The notes under the pieces: model-generated
The model's input: only the letters and a program-made list of their open reading frames with translations
Database searches by the model: none
Told to the model about the DNA's origin: nothing
Position numbers and translations under genes: made by a program
Origin: Rhodococcus sp. OK519
GTDB taxonomy: Bacteria > Actinomycetota > Actinomycetes > Mycobacteriales > Mycobacteriaceae
Assembly: GCF_003051005.1 (NCBI RefSeq)
Contig: NZ_QAOW01000002.1
Coordinates: forward strand, 310,001-374,000
Direction: 5' to 3'
Length of the DNA stretch: 64,000 nt
Part shown: piece after piece, positions 1 to 9,460 of the stretch
Layout of the letters: every line of letters starts with the position of its first letter
Position numbering within the stretch: position 1 is the stretch's first letter

Positions 1-699
1 CCCGAAGACACGGTCGACCTCGCCGAGCTGATCCGCCAACTCCGATGCCGGTGCGTCGATCGTGTAGCGAGCGAGCACGCCGTCGACATCGGTGCCGTTC
101 ATGGACCGGATTTCACCGGCGAGCGCCTCGAGCTTGTCGCTGGGCACGAAATGTGTGGCCAGGCCGGCGACAACGGCGTCGGCGGCGGAGGCGGAGGCCC
201 CGGTCAGGCCCAGGTACATCCCCGTTGCACCGGTCAGGCGCGGCAGGAAGTAGCTGGCACCGATGTCGGGGAAGAACCCGATCGCGGTCTCGGGCATCGC
301 GAGCGCGGCCTTCTCGGTCACGACGCGCACCGACCCGTGTACCGAGATACCGAGGCCGCCGCCCATCGCGTGGCCGTCGATCAGCGCGATGTACGGCTTG
401 GGGTAGCTCGCTATGAGCGCGTTGAGCTTGTACTCGTTCGCGAAGAACGCGTGGACCGCGTTGTGGTCGCGGTCGAGGGCTGACTGGCGGACCGACTTGA
501 TGTCACCACCAGCGCAGAAGGCCCGATCCGACGAGCTGGTCACCAGCACCGCGGTGATCGCGTCGTCGTCGCGCCACTGCTCCAACGCGGCGTACATGTC
601 GCGAATCATGCTGTTGTCCAAGGCATTGAGTGCCCTCGGTCGATCGAGCACGATCTCTGCGACGTTTCCGTGCACATGGGTCTGGATGAACGAGGCCAT
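1..699 (-). CDS. 3-hydroxyisobutyryl-CoA hydrolase (partial, C-terminus beyond window)
   Basis: The first 233 residues of a crotonase-fold enzyme are visible; the frame runs off the left edge without a stop, and the family is usually about 350 residues. Crotonase motifs are clear: FCAGGDI at about residues 61-67 (oxyanion hole) and MPETAIGFFPDIG at about 135-147. The Glu and Asp there match the catalytic pair of 3-hydroxyisobutyryl-CoA hydrolase (valine catabolism) better than those of enoyl-CoA hydratases. ATG at 699 follows a GGAGTCGCG-type purine stretch. It lies 26 nt downstream of the PNPOx-like gene on the same strand. A related enoyl-CoA hydratase/isomerase remains possible because the C-terminal half is missing. 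Confidence 0.85.
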   Translation of the reverse strand, partial: MASFIQTHVHGNVAEIVLDRPRALNALDNSMIRDMYAALEQWRDDDAITAVLVTSSSDRAFCAGGDIKSVRQSALDRDHNAVHAFFANEYKLNALIASYPKPYIALIDGHAMGGGLGISVHGSVRVVTEKAALAMPETAIGFFPDIGASYFLPRLTGATGMYLGLTGASASAADAVVAGLATHFVPSDKLEALAGEIRSMNGTDVDGVLARYTIDAPASELADQLGEVDRVFG

Positions 700-725
700 C
701 GCGACTCCTTTTCCTGTCGAACTGT

Positions 726-1430
726 TCACGGCCACAACGCGTCCGTGTGCCACCCGGCACCCTCCGCGGGAAGGATGCGCCGGTAGCGGACACGCAGGTG
801 CCGTCGGCCCGGATCTGCGTGCCAGAACTCGACTGTCGCCGGAACCAGACACCAAGCCTGCCAGGTTGCCGAAACGAACGCTCGGTCGCCCTCCAACTCG
901 GACATCGCGGCCCGGACGGCGGAGTCGTACTCCGCGCCGTCGGTGAGGATCTCGCTCTGCCGACTGGCCGCGGCGACCGCACGCGCGGTGACCGACCGAT
1001 CCCGGAAGTCCCGGGCGCTCACACCGGCGTCGCCTCGTTCGACCGCGCCGCGGACCCGGACCTGCCGACCCTGCTCGCGCCAGTAGAACGTCAGGGCCGC
1101 GTCCGGACAGGCGTCGAGTTGGTGCGCCTTGGGCGATCGGAGATCGGACGAGAACCACCACCCGTTGTCGGTGACATCCTTGAGCAGCAGGGTGCGCGCG
1201 TCGGGCGCGCCGGCCTCGTCGACCGTCGACAGCGTGGCGACGTGGGGTTCGACGACGTCCGCCGCGAGTGCCTCGTCGAGCCACCTCAGGAACAGCCCGA
1301 CCGGGTCGTCCGGCAGGAGGGAATCGCCCGGCATCGGTAGGCCACTGCTCGGCGGCGACGCCTGCGCGCCGGGGATCGACCGGATCCAGCTGCGAGCGTC
1401 GGTGAACTCGGCGCGGGGTGGAACGGTCAT
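726..1430 (-). CDS. pyridoxamine 5'-phosphate oxidase family flavoprotein (PdxH-like)
   Basis: A 234-residue protein with the FMN-binding split-barrel layout of PNPOx. DARTLLLKDV followed by WFSSDLRSPKAHQL (about residues 77-104) matches the FMN/PLP-binding core, and the C-terminal WHADPGRRHLRVRYRR corresponds to the PNPOx dimerisation region. The length is close to authentic PdxH, which makes vitamin B6 salvage (PNP/PMP to PLP) the likely reaction. The last residues diverge from the classical RLAP ending, so it may be a paralogous flavin enzyme. It precedes the hydrolase gene on the same strand and follows the VOC gene by only 9 nt, so one transcript may cover all of these genes. Confidence 0.75.
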   Translation of the reverse strand: MTVPPRAEFTDARSWIRSIPGAQASPPSSGLPMPGDSLLPDDPVGLFLRWLDEALAADVVEPHVATLSTVDEAGAPDARTLLLKDVTDNGWWFSSDLRSPKAHQLDACPDAALTFYWREQGRQVRVRGAVERGDAGVSARDFRDRSVTARAVAAASRQSEILTDGAEYDSAVRAAMSELEGDRAFVSATWQAWCLVPATVEFWHADPGRRHLRVRYRRILPAEGAGWHTDALWP

Positions 1431-1439
1431 CGACCGACC

Positions 1440-1850
1440 CTATCGAGCGGCGCTGCCCTTCGCCGGACCCGACAGCATCCAGCGATGCCCGAACGGGTCG
1501 ATGAGCGTCGCATTGCGCCTGCCGTAGTTCTCCGAGATCCAGCGTTCGACGGTTCCACCGGCGTCGTGGGCGCGCTCGAGCACCGCATCCGTATCGTCGA
1601 CCGGAAGCATCAGGCTCACCGACGTCGCGCCCGATTCGGGTGCCGTGAGGCCCATCTCCGGGAACTCCTCGGCCAGATAGATCATCCCGGTTCGCAGGCG
1701 CAGTTCGGCGTGCCCGATCCGTCCGTCGTCCATCACGATCGGTTCGCCGACCAGTTCCGCTCCGAAGGCCTTGCGATACCACTCGAGCGCCTCGCGCGCC
1801 CCGCGGACCGTCAGGTACGGCAGGGCGCCCGAGTCGGGAAACTCGGTCAC
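1440..1850 (-). CDS. VOC / glyoxalase-like protein (PhnB type)
   Basis: A 136-residue single-module protein: ALPYLTVRGAREALEWY at the N-terminus and DPFGHRWMLSGP at the C-terminus are typical of PhnB-like members of the vicinal oxygen chelate fold. The substrate cannot be predicted. The frame stays open upstream to 2357, but GTG at 1848-1850 is the likely start. It overlaps the TGA of the upstream SnoaL gene in a GTGA arrangement, which implies translational coupling, and the upstream reading is an arginine-rich shadow of that gene. Confidence 0.8.
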   Translation of the reverse strand: MTEFPDSGALPYLTVRGAREALEWYRKAFGAELVGEPIVMDDGRIGHAELRLRTGMIYLAEEFPEMGLTAPESGATSVSLMLPVDDTDAVLERAHDAGGTVERWISENYGRRNATLIDPFGHRWMLSGPAKGSAAR

Positions 1851-2341
1851 GGGGCGACCCCGGGCACGCCGTACTGGGGCGACCCGATCAGCGCCCACCT
1901 GTTGGAGGTGAGGCGGAAGCTGGGCATGTCGGCGAGCGAATACACCGACTCGTAGGTGCGCTCGTAGGTGGTGTGCGCGATCTTCCACCGTCCGGCGGCG
2001 TCCTTCGCGTAGCGGTCCTGGTAGAACGCTGCTCCGCGCATCATCATCTGATCGCCCGGCACCACGACCGTGTCGGACAGGTACCAGATGCCCGTCGCGG
2101 TGTCGCCGTGCACATCGATCTCGGGGTGGCCACAGTGGTGCTCGGTGATCACGTGCGGCCCGAGCGTGTCCTGCAAGAAGGACACGAAGGCGTCCCTCGA
2201 GTCGAAACGCAGATGCTCCGCGTAGGTGGCTGTCGCCTCCGGCAGCAGGGTGTCGGCGAACTCCGGCCACGACTTCGTGTCGAGGGCGCGCGCGTACCGG
2301 TACTTGAGCCGACTGATCTCGGCTATCGCCTCCAGATCCAC
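1847..2341 (-). CDS. SnoaL-like (NTF2-fold) protein
   Basis: A 164-residue protein that reads throughout like the SnoaL_4 branch of the NTF2-like superfamily: an N-terminal helix with EISRLKYRYARALD, then HHCGHPEIDV and KDAAGRWKIAHTTYERTY near the C-terminus. Members are small polyketide cyclases, ketosteroid-isomerase-like or ring-hydroxylating accessory enzymes; no specific substrate can be assigned. It is the first gene of the SnoaL-VOC-PNPOx-hydrolase run and is translationally coupled to the VOC gene. The 133 bp between it and the ABC-F gene show no further gene. Confidence 0.75.
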   Translation of the reverse strand: MDLEAIAEISRLKYRYARALDTKSWPEFADTLLPEATATYAEHLRFDSRDAFVSFLQDTLGPHVITEHHCGHPEIDVHGDTATGIWYLSDTVVVPGDQMMMRGAAFYQDRYAKDAAGRWKIAHTTYERTYESVYSLADMPSFRLTSNRWALIGSPQYGVPGVAP

Positions 2342-2474
2342 GACGCCCGCCCTCCACCGAAGCCCGTACGGTACAAGTGCAGGCTATCCGCCGCCGCGAC
2401 GCTCTGGGGCCGGTAGCGGCATTATCGTTGCACGCGAAGACGAACCGGGCGACCCGCGGACACGACGCCCGATC

Positions 2475-4264
<1,790 letters not shown>

Positions 4265-4265
<1 letters not shown>

Positions 4266-5200
4266 CAGAGGCTGCCTTCCGGCTCGGGGTCGATCACGCG
4301 CGCGCCGGGCACGGGCCCGCTCGCGACACGGACGGTGCGGCAGACTCCCGCACCTGAGAGTTCTGCCCCCACGGCGACGGCCGCATCCGCGTCCGTGCAC
4401 AGGAACGCGCACGTCGGGCCCGAACCGGAGACGATGCCGGCGAGCGCGCCGGCGGTGACTCCCGCTCGCAGAGTGCGGCGCAGGTCGGGCGCCAGGGACA
4501 GGGCCGCCGCCTGCAGATCGTTGCCGAGCAGTGGCGCGAGCGCCTCGGCATCGCCCGTCGCGAGGGCGTGCATGAGGTCGTCGACGTCACCGACGCGCGG
4601 CGGATCCCCCTCCGAGCGCAGCCGGTCGAGTTCGCGGAACACCGTCGGCGTCGACAGCCCGCCCTTGGAGAGGGCGAGCACCCAGTGGAACGAATTGCGG
4701 GACAGCACGGGCAGCAGTTTCTCGCCGCGCCCGGTGCCGACAGCAGTGCCGCCGTGCAGTGAGAACGGCACGTCGCTGCCCAGTCGGGCGGCGAACTCGA
4801 CGAGAGCGTCCCGGCCGAGATCGAGGTGCCACAGTTCGTTGAGGGCCACCAGTGCGGCGGCCGCGTCGGCGCTGCCGCCGGCCATGCCACCGGCGACGGG
4901 GATGCCCTTGACGATCGAAATCTCCACGTCCGGGGCCACGCCGGCCTCGGCGGCCAGCATCTCGGCGGCCTTCCAGACCAGGTTGGTGTGATCGGTCGGC
5001 ACCGACTCGGCGCCCTCACCGCGGACCCGAACCGACAGGGTGTCCGACGGGATCACGGACACGTCGTCTGCCAGCGAGAGCGCCTGGAACACGGTGCTCA
5101 GTTCGTGGTAGCCGTCCTCCCGGAGGTCACCGACCGACAGGTGCAGGTTGACCTTGGACGGGGCCCGAACCGTGACGGGGCGTGGAACGACGGAAAGCAC
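4265..5200 (-). CDS. ispE: 4-diphosphocytidyl-2-C-methyl-D-erythritol kinase
   Basis: A 311-residue GHMP kinase of the MEP isoprenoid pathway that phosphorylates the 2-hydroxyl of CDP-methylerythritol. APSKVNLHL near the N-terminus carries the conserved lysine, [16 protein letters not shown] is the ATP-binding glycine-rich loop, and [13 protein letters not shown] is the C-terminal GHMP motif. GTG at 5200 is preferred because TTGGAAATT upstream is a plausible ribosome-binding site; in-frame TTG codons at 5209 and 5212 are alternatives. It is coupled to the downstream ABC-F gene. Unlike in mycobacteria, rsmA is not directly upstream but about 11 kb away. Confidence 0.93.
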
Positions 5201-5223
5201 AATTTCCAACAATAGGCGGTGCG

Positions 5224-5250
5224 CCCGAGGTGACGAAAACGCACCTCAGG
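5224..5250 (-). terminator. possible terminator hairpin after the ABC exporter
   Basis: CCCGAGGTG and CACCTCAGG form a 9-bp inverted repeat with one mismatch around a 9-nt loop. It lies between the stop of the ABC permease (5263) and the start of ispE, both on the minus strand. No strong U-run follows, so the terminator role is inferred from position. Confidence 0.45.
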
Positions 5251-5262
5251 CGGCACTTCCCC

Positions 5263-6006
5263 CTATCGCACGGACCGGACGCCGACACCGAGTCCCACGA
5301 CCGCCACCGTAACGGCCGCGACCACTCCCGAGAGCACCGTTCCCGACGCCAGATCACCCGCGAACAGCGCGCGCTCCGCGTCCACCACATAGCCGAGCGG
5401 GTTGATCGCAACGAGCGCCCGCATCCAGCCCGGGGCGTCGTCGAGCGGCAGCATCGTGCCCGACAGGATCAGCATCGGGAACATCAGCGTCTGCTGCACC
5501 ACCCAGAACATCCAGTCCTGATTGCGCACCGCCAGCGCCAGCGCATACGACAGCGCTCCCAGACCCACACCGAACACGCCGAGCAAGACGATGCCGACGA
5601 CGGCGCCGAGCGGATCGACGTCGAGGCCCAGCGGGAGCGCCACCAGAATGATCAGGACCGCCTGGGCGGCAAGGGGAACCATCTCCTTGGCGGCCCGCCC
5701 GATGAGCAGCGACGAGCGGTGCAGCGGCGTCACGAGCATCCGCTCGTGTGAACCCTGCTGCATCTCCATCAGCAGATTCGAGCCCGTCATCGACGTGCCG
5801 AAGATCGCGATCATCACCAGCACACCGGGGATGAACCAGTTCCACACGCCCTCCCCCATGCCGGGCACGCTCTTCAGCAGCGGGCCGAAGAGTGCAAGCA
5901 GAATCAGCGGCTGGGCGAGGCTGAACACGACGCTCACGGGGTCACGGAGGGTGGGGCGCAGTTCACGGGCCATGACGATGCCGCTGTCGCGGACGATGCC
6001 GGTCAT
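5263..6006 (-). CDS. ABC-2 type exporter permease (DrrB-like)
   Basis: A 247-residue integral membrane protein of the ABC-2 permease type, with about six hydrophobic segments beginning at VVFSLAQPLILLALFGPLL. The conserved QQGSHERMLVTPLHRSSLLIGR stretch sits in the cytoplasmic loop, and PLGYVVDAERAL near the end is typical of DrrB-like drug or lipid exporters. ATG at 6004-6006 follows a GGAGACC-type ribosome site. It lies 49 nt downstream of its ATPase. The substrate is unknown. The frame extends upstream as arginine-rich shadow sequence that was not used. Confidence 0.88.
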   Translation of the reverse strand: MTGIVRDSGIVMARELRPTLRDPVSVVFSLAQPLILLALFGPLLKSVPGMGEGVWNWFIPGVLVMIAIFGTSMTGSNLLMEMQQGSHERMLVTPLHRSSLLIGRAAKEMVPLAAQAVLIILVALPLGLDVDPLGAVVGIVLLGVFGVGLGALSYALALAVRNQDWMFWVVQQTLMFPMLILSGTMLPLDDAPGWMRALVAINPLGYVVDAERALFAGDLASGTVLSGVVAAVTVAVVGLGVGVRSVR

Positions 6007-6055
6007 GAGAGGTCTCCTCGGGTCTGGAAGTCGAGTGGGGCGGACGTGGTCGGGC

Positions 6056-7024
6056 TCACGCAGCAGCCGTCTCGCGGAGGCTGCGGCCGGTGAGTCCGAG
6101 GAAGACGTCGTCGAGGGTCGGCCGGGCGATCTCGGCGGTCGCGACGCGCAGCCCCGACATCTCGGCTCTGCGCAGCATCTCGGGCAGCGTCGCGTCACCT
6201 TCGCTCGTGCGGATTCGCGCCGACGCGCCGACGACCGTCACGTCGCGGACAGTGACGATCTCCACGGCCAGCCGGGCGGCCTCCGCTGCGGCGTCCGCAT
6301 CATCGAAGCCCACCGTCAACAGGTCGCCCGCGAGGTCGGACTTGAGTGCGGACGCGGTGTCGTCGGCGATCACCGTGCCCCGGTCGATGACGATCACCCG
6401 CTCGGCCATCGCGTCGGCCTCCTCCAGGTAGTGCGTCGTGAGCACGATCGTGGTGCCCATGCGCTCACGCAGCCGCAGGATGTGCTCCCAGAGGTTGGCG
6501 CGGCTCTGCGGGTCCATGCCGGTGGTCGGCTCGTCGAGGAACAGCAGCGGCGGCCGGTGGACCAGTCCCAGCGCGATGTCGAGGCGTCGACGCTGGCCGC
6601 CCGACAGCGTGCTCACCTTGCGCGAGCCGAGTTCGTTCAGATCGAGCGCGTCGAGCAGTTCGTCCGCGCGCACGCCCGACGCCGCCCTGGCCATGCCGTA
6701 GCACTGGCCCTGAGTGACCAGTTCGTCCCGCACCCTCTGGTTGTGCCCCGCCCCGCTGCCCTGCCCGACGTACCCGATCCGGCGCCGCACCTCGTTCCGG
6801 TCGGCGGCGACGTCGAACCCGGCGACGCTCGCCCGCCCCGACGTGGGCGCCAGCAGCGTCGTCAGCATCCGCAGCGTCGTGGACTTGCCGGCACCGTTGG
6901 GCCCGAGCAGCGCCACCAGTTCCCCCTCGGCGACCTCCAGATCGACGTCCACGACCGCGTCGACCGTGTTCTTGCCCTGCTTGAAGCGTTTGGTCAACGC
7001 CTCGGTGTGGATCATCGCGTGCAT
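6056..7024 (-). CDS. daunorubicin-resistance-type ABC exporter ATPase (DrrA-like)
   Basis: A 322-residue ATPase: Walker A GPNGAGKST at about residues 41-49, signature LSGGQRRRLDIALGL, Walker B LLFLDEPTTGMD and switch histidine in LTTHYLEEAD. The C-terminal third (IARPTLDDVFLGLTGRSLRE) is the domain that distinguishes DrrA-type drug exporters. It pairs with the ABC-2 permease immediately downstream. A WYL-domain regulator starts about 100 nt away in the opposite direction, suggesting that it controls this exporter. The start may instead be the ATG three codons in (7015). Confidence 0.92.
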   Translation of the reverse strand: MHAMIHTEALTKRFKQGKNTVDAVVDVDLEVAEGELVALLGPNGAGKSTTLRMLTTLLAPTSGRASVAGFDVAADRNEVRRRIGYVGQGSGAGHNQRVRDELVTQGQCYGMARAASGVRADELLDALDLNELGSRKVSTLSGGQRRRLDIALGLVHRPPLLFLDEPTTGMDPQSRANLWEHILRLRERMGTTIVLTTHYLEEADAMAERVIVIDRGTVIADDTASALKSDLAGDLLTVGFDDADAAAEAARLAVEIVTVRDVTVVGASARIRTSEGDATLPEMLRRAEMSGLRVATAEIARPTLDDVFLGLTGRSLRETAAA

Positions 7025-7123
7025 CGTCGTGTCTCCCCGCTTCGTGTTCGTTCGTCAGTCACCACGAAAGCTAGAAGCAATTGCGGACACCTGACGTCCT
7101 AGTTGGATGCGATGCTTCGAGAC

Positions 7124-8092
7124 ATGAGGGAGACATCGGCACGACTGCTGCGATTGCTGTCCCTGCTCCAGACCCGGCGGGACTGGTCGGGGGTGGAGCT
7201 GGCCGAACGGCTGACCATCACGCCGCGCACCGTCCGACGCGACGTCGACAAGCTGCGCGGCCTCGGCTACCCCGTCGACGCGACGGTGGGCGTCGGAGGC
7301 GGCTACCGCCTCGGTGCGGGCGCCGAGATGCCGCCGCTGCTGCTCGACGACGACGAGGTGCTCGCCGTCGCGCTCGGCCTGCAGTCCGGAGCGTCGGGTG
7401 CCGTCGTCGGGATCGGCGAGTCGTCCGTGCGGGCGCTGACCAAGCTGCGGCAGGTGATGCCGTCGCGGCTGCGGCACCGCCTCGAGTCACTGCAGGTGGA
7501 CGTCGTGCCGCGGGAGCCTGCGCCGAGCGCAGTCGACGCGTCGGTGCTGTCCGCCATCGCGTCGGTGTGCCACAACCACGAACGCCTCCGGTTCGACTAC
7601 CGCACCCACGACGGCAGCGAGAGCCGCCGCGAGGTGGAGCCGCACCGACTGGTCCGTTCCGGGTTCCGCTGGTACCTCGTCGCCTGGGACCTGATGCGCG
7701 ACGACTGGCGCTCGTTCCGCGTCGACCGCATGGACCCGAAGATCCCGACCGGACCACGGTTCACCCCCCGCGAGCTGCCGCCGGGCGGTGCCGCCGAGTT
7801 CGTCGCGCGCGGCGTCGATCGTGCGGTTACCCAGGTTCGGGCGCGCGTGCTGCTGCACTCTCCCATCCACGTCATCGCACCGATGGTCGACGCGGCATGG
7901 GGCGCGCTCGAGGATGCACCCGACAACCGCTGCATCGTCGCGCTCGGCGGCGACTCACTGCCGTCGATCGCGCGCTGGCTCAGCGCGTTCGACGTCGACT
8001 TCACGGTGCTCGATCCGCCGGAATTGCGCGACGAGTGCCGACGCCGCGCCGAGCATCACGCCTTGGCCGCCGAGCGCTACCGCGGTGCCTGA
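7124..8092 (+). CDS. WYL-domain transcriptional regulator (HTH_11)
   Basis: A 322-residue regulator. Residues 1-60 form a winged helix of the HTH_11 type (LLRLLSLLQTRRDWSGVELAERL, then TPRTVRRDVDKLRGLGYPV). The middle is the ligand-binding WYL domain, with YRTHDGSESRREVEPHRLV and WYLVAWDLMRDDWRSFRVDRM. WYL proteins sense nucleotides or small ligands and often act as repressors or activators of neighbouring genes. ATG at 7124 was chosen over the TTG at 7103. It is divergent from the DrrAB-type exporter with a 99-bp gap, which is the obvious target region. Its 3' end overlaps the convergent SnoaL gene by 16 nt. Confidence 0.88.
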   Translation: MRETSARLLRLLSLLQTRRDWSGVELAERLTITPRTVRRDVDKLRGLGYPVDATVGVGGGYRLGAGAEMPPLLLDDDEVLAVALGLQSGASGAVVGIGESSVRALTKLRQVMPSRLRHRLESLQVDVVPREPAPSAVDASVLSAIASVCHNHERLRFDYRTHDGSESRREVEPHRLVRSGFRWYLVAWDLMRDDWRSFRVDRMDPKIPTGPRFTPRELPPGGAAEFVARGVDRAVTQVRARVLLHSPIHVIAPMVDAAWGALEDAPDNRCIVALGGDSLPSIARWLSAFDVDFTVLDPPELRDECRRRAEHHALAAERYRGA

Positions 8093-8574
8093 CCGGGCAC
8101 GTCCATCCAGCCGCCGCCCGTGTCGTTACGGATCCAGTCGACCTCGATCCGGCGGTCTGCGATGGCCCACCGCCCGTCGCGACGCTCGAAGCGGTCGAGG
8201 TAGCGCAGCCAGACGATCAGAAAGTTGCGGGTCGGGTTGCCCGCGTCGGCGGCGCTGGTGTGCTGGGCCACCGCATAGGTCTCGGTCTTCGCGGTGTCGC
8301 CGTCGAGCTCGATCAGCTGGTTGCCCGCGAAGTGGAAGGTGCGGTCGAACAGACCGAAGCCCGCCGGGTCGGCGAGGAACTGCATGAACTCGTCCACCCC
8401 GCCCTGATAGAACGGCGCGTAATCGTTGTGCGCGTCGGCGAAGAAGCAGTCGCGTACCAGATCCCAGTCACGGCGATCCACACCACGGAAGTAGCGGTGC
8501 AGGACATCGCCGATGTCGGCCCGGTCCGAGAGTGCGCGCAGTTCGTCGGCAGCCACCGTCGTCCCTTCGGTCAC
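8077..8574 (-). CDS. SnoaL-like (NTF2-fold) protein
   Basis: A 165-residue SnoaL_4-type protein: ADIGDVLHRYFRGVDRRDWDLV at about residues 19-40, then a small cone-shaped domain ending RWAIADRRIEVDWIRND. It resembles the SnoaL protein at 1847-2341 in fold but not closely in sequence. The family includes hydratases, isomerases and dioxygenase-associated subunits, so no reaction is assigned. It is convergent with the WYL regulator, overlapping its last 16 nt. A strong hairpin lies between it and cspA. Confidence 0.72.
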   Translation of the reverse strand: MTEGTTVAADELRALSDRADIGDVLHRYFRGVDRRDWDLVRDCFFADAHNDYAPFYQGGVDEFMQFLADPAGFGLFDRTFHFAGNQLIELDGDTAKTETYAVAQHTSAADAGNPTRNFLIVWLRYLDRFERRDGRWAIADRRIEVDWIRNDTGGGWMDVPGQAPR

Positions 8575-8643
8575 GTGAGCGGTTGCCGAACCCTACTTCC
8601 GAATCGGCGGCCGATGCCGCGAATCCGGCCGCGAAACGCCGAA

Positions 8644-8675
8644 ACGGGGTCCCATCCTTGCGGATGGAACCCCGT
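8644..8675 (-). terminator. Rho-independent-type hairpin downstream of cspA
   Basis: ACGGGGTNCCATCC pairs with its complement around a 4-nt loop, giving a 14-bp stem with one G-T or mismatch position. It lies 34 nt downstream of the cspA stop on the minus strand and before the SnoaL gene, so it probably ends the cspA transcript. Confidence 0.75.
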
Positions 8676-8708
8676 GCACGTCAGATCCCGGTCAGACCGG
8701 GAGCGAAA

Positions 8709-8912
8709 TCAGATCGCGGCGACGTCGGTGGCCTGCGGCCCCTTGTTGCCCTGACCGATCTCGAAGCTCACGCGCTGGTTCTCTTCGAGAGTGCGGAAGC
8801 CGTTGGTCTGGATGGCCGAGTAGTGGACGAAGACGTCGGCGGAGCCGTCGTCGGGCGCGATGAAGCCGAAGCCCTTTTCAGCGTTGAACCACTTCACGGT
8901 GCCTTCTGCCAT
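8709..8912 (-). CDS. cspA: cold-shock protein (CspA family)
   Basis: A 67-residue cold-shock domain. [15 protein letters not shown] contains RNP1 and DVFVHYSAI contains RNP2, the aromatic nucleic-acid-binding surfaces of this small OB-fold RNA chaperone. Full length for the family. ATG at 8910-8912 is preceded by an AGAGGAGAG purine run in the mRNA. The upstream 250 bp is unusually A-rich for this genome and probably holds the promoter and a long leader, as is usual for csp genes. It is monocistronic, with a terminator hairpin at 8644-8675. Confidence 0.95.
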   Translation of the reverse strand: MAEGTVKWFNAEKGFGFIAPDDGSADVFVHYSAIQTNGFRTLEENQRVSFEIGQGNKGPQATDVAAI

Positions 8913-9129
8913 GTTTCTTTCTCTCCTCTTACGAACTGCAAACTCGGGAAACTCCAGGTCAGGGGTTCCCGGGCCGGTGTCACACGGCGGCTTCGCGATT
9001 CCCAGGAGAGAATCCATCCGCCCGCAACTTCAGGATTTGCGAGCGTGGACTAACACAAACACAAAAACTACGACCGACATCAGTCAACCACAGCCGGGCC
9101 GATCGCGCCCGTCCACCCGCGAACTAATC

Positions 9130-9153
9130 CTCGAGAGTGTCGCATCTCTCGAG
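9130..9153. repeat. perfect inverted repeat between cspA and copZ
   Basis: CTCGAGAG, an 8-nt spacer, then CTCTCGAG. The symmetry and position about 90 bp before copZ suggest a protein-binding site or a small terminator; no regulator can be named. Confidence 0.5.
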
Positions 9154-9170
9154 ACCGCCCTTGCGGCCTA

Positions 9171-9187
9171 GTACCCCCCGGGGGTAC
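9171..9187. promoter_or_regulatory. CsoR-like copper operator
   Basis: GTACCCCCCGGGGGTAC is a perfect palindrome of the TACCCC(N)GGGGTA type bound by CsoR/RicR copper repressors. It sits about 55 bp before copZ. No csoR gene is visible in the window, so the repressor would act in trans. Confidence 0.7.
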
Positions 9188-9204
9188 CTTCGGATTGTTG
9201 CCGA

Positions 9205-9219
9205 TACCCGCACGGGGTA
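9205..9219. promoter_or_regulatory. second CsoR-like half-palindrome
   Basis: TACCC, a 5-nt spacer, then GGGTA. It repeats the half-sites of the palindrome 18 bp upstream and lies just before the copZ ribosome-binding site, which would suit repression by blocking transcription start. Weaker than the first site. Confidence 0.45.
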
Positions 9220-9242
9220 GTGGTACCTAGGAGGAGATCGAC

Positions 9243-9452
9243 ATGAGCACCGCCGAATACACCGTCACCGGAATGACCTGCGGCCACTGCGTCGCGTCCG
9301 TCGAGGAAGAGGTCGGCACGATCGCGGGCGTCTCGGACGTCGCGGTCGATCTGAAGTCGGGCCGCCTCACCGTCTCCTCCACCGCCCCGCTCCCCGTCGA
9401 CGCGGTCACCGCCGCGGTCGCGGAAGCGGGCTACACCGCCCAACCGATCTGA
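9243..9452 (+). CDS. copZ: copper chaperone (HMA domain)
   Basis: A 69-residue heavy-metal-associated domain with the ferredoxin-like fold and the metal-binding motif GMTCGHC at residues 10-16 (Cys13, Cys16). This is the classical CopZ motif for Cu(I). It delivers copper to the P-type ATPase encoded two genes downstream, whose own N-terminal domain has GMTCASC. It is preceded by AGGAGGAG. It is the first gene of a three-gene copper cluster and is separated by 8 nt from the next gene. Confidence 0.93.
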   Translation: MSTAEYTVTGMTCGHCVASVEEEVGTIAGVSDVAVDLKSGRLTVSSTAPLPVDAVTAAVAEAGYTAQPI

Positions 9453-9460
9453 GGAATCCG

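Larger units (their letters stand above)
8913..9242. other. 330-bp intergenic region: cspA leader and copper-operon promoter
   Basis: No gene is seen. The half nearer cspA is A-rich on the plus strand (around 9050-9080) and is the likely csp promoter and leader. The other half holds a perfect 8-bp inverted repeat at 9130-9153 and two C/G-run palindromes at 9171-9187 and 9205-9219 ahead of copZ. AGGAGGAG at about 9229-9236 is the copZ ribosome-binding site. Confidence 0.7.

Noticed and set aside
1851-2357. A 305-residue frame suggesting a fusion of an upstream domain to the VOC protein
   Set aside because: The upstream part is arginine-rich shadow of the SnoaL gene in another frame; the GTGA overlap gives a better start for the VOC gene.
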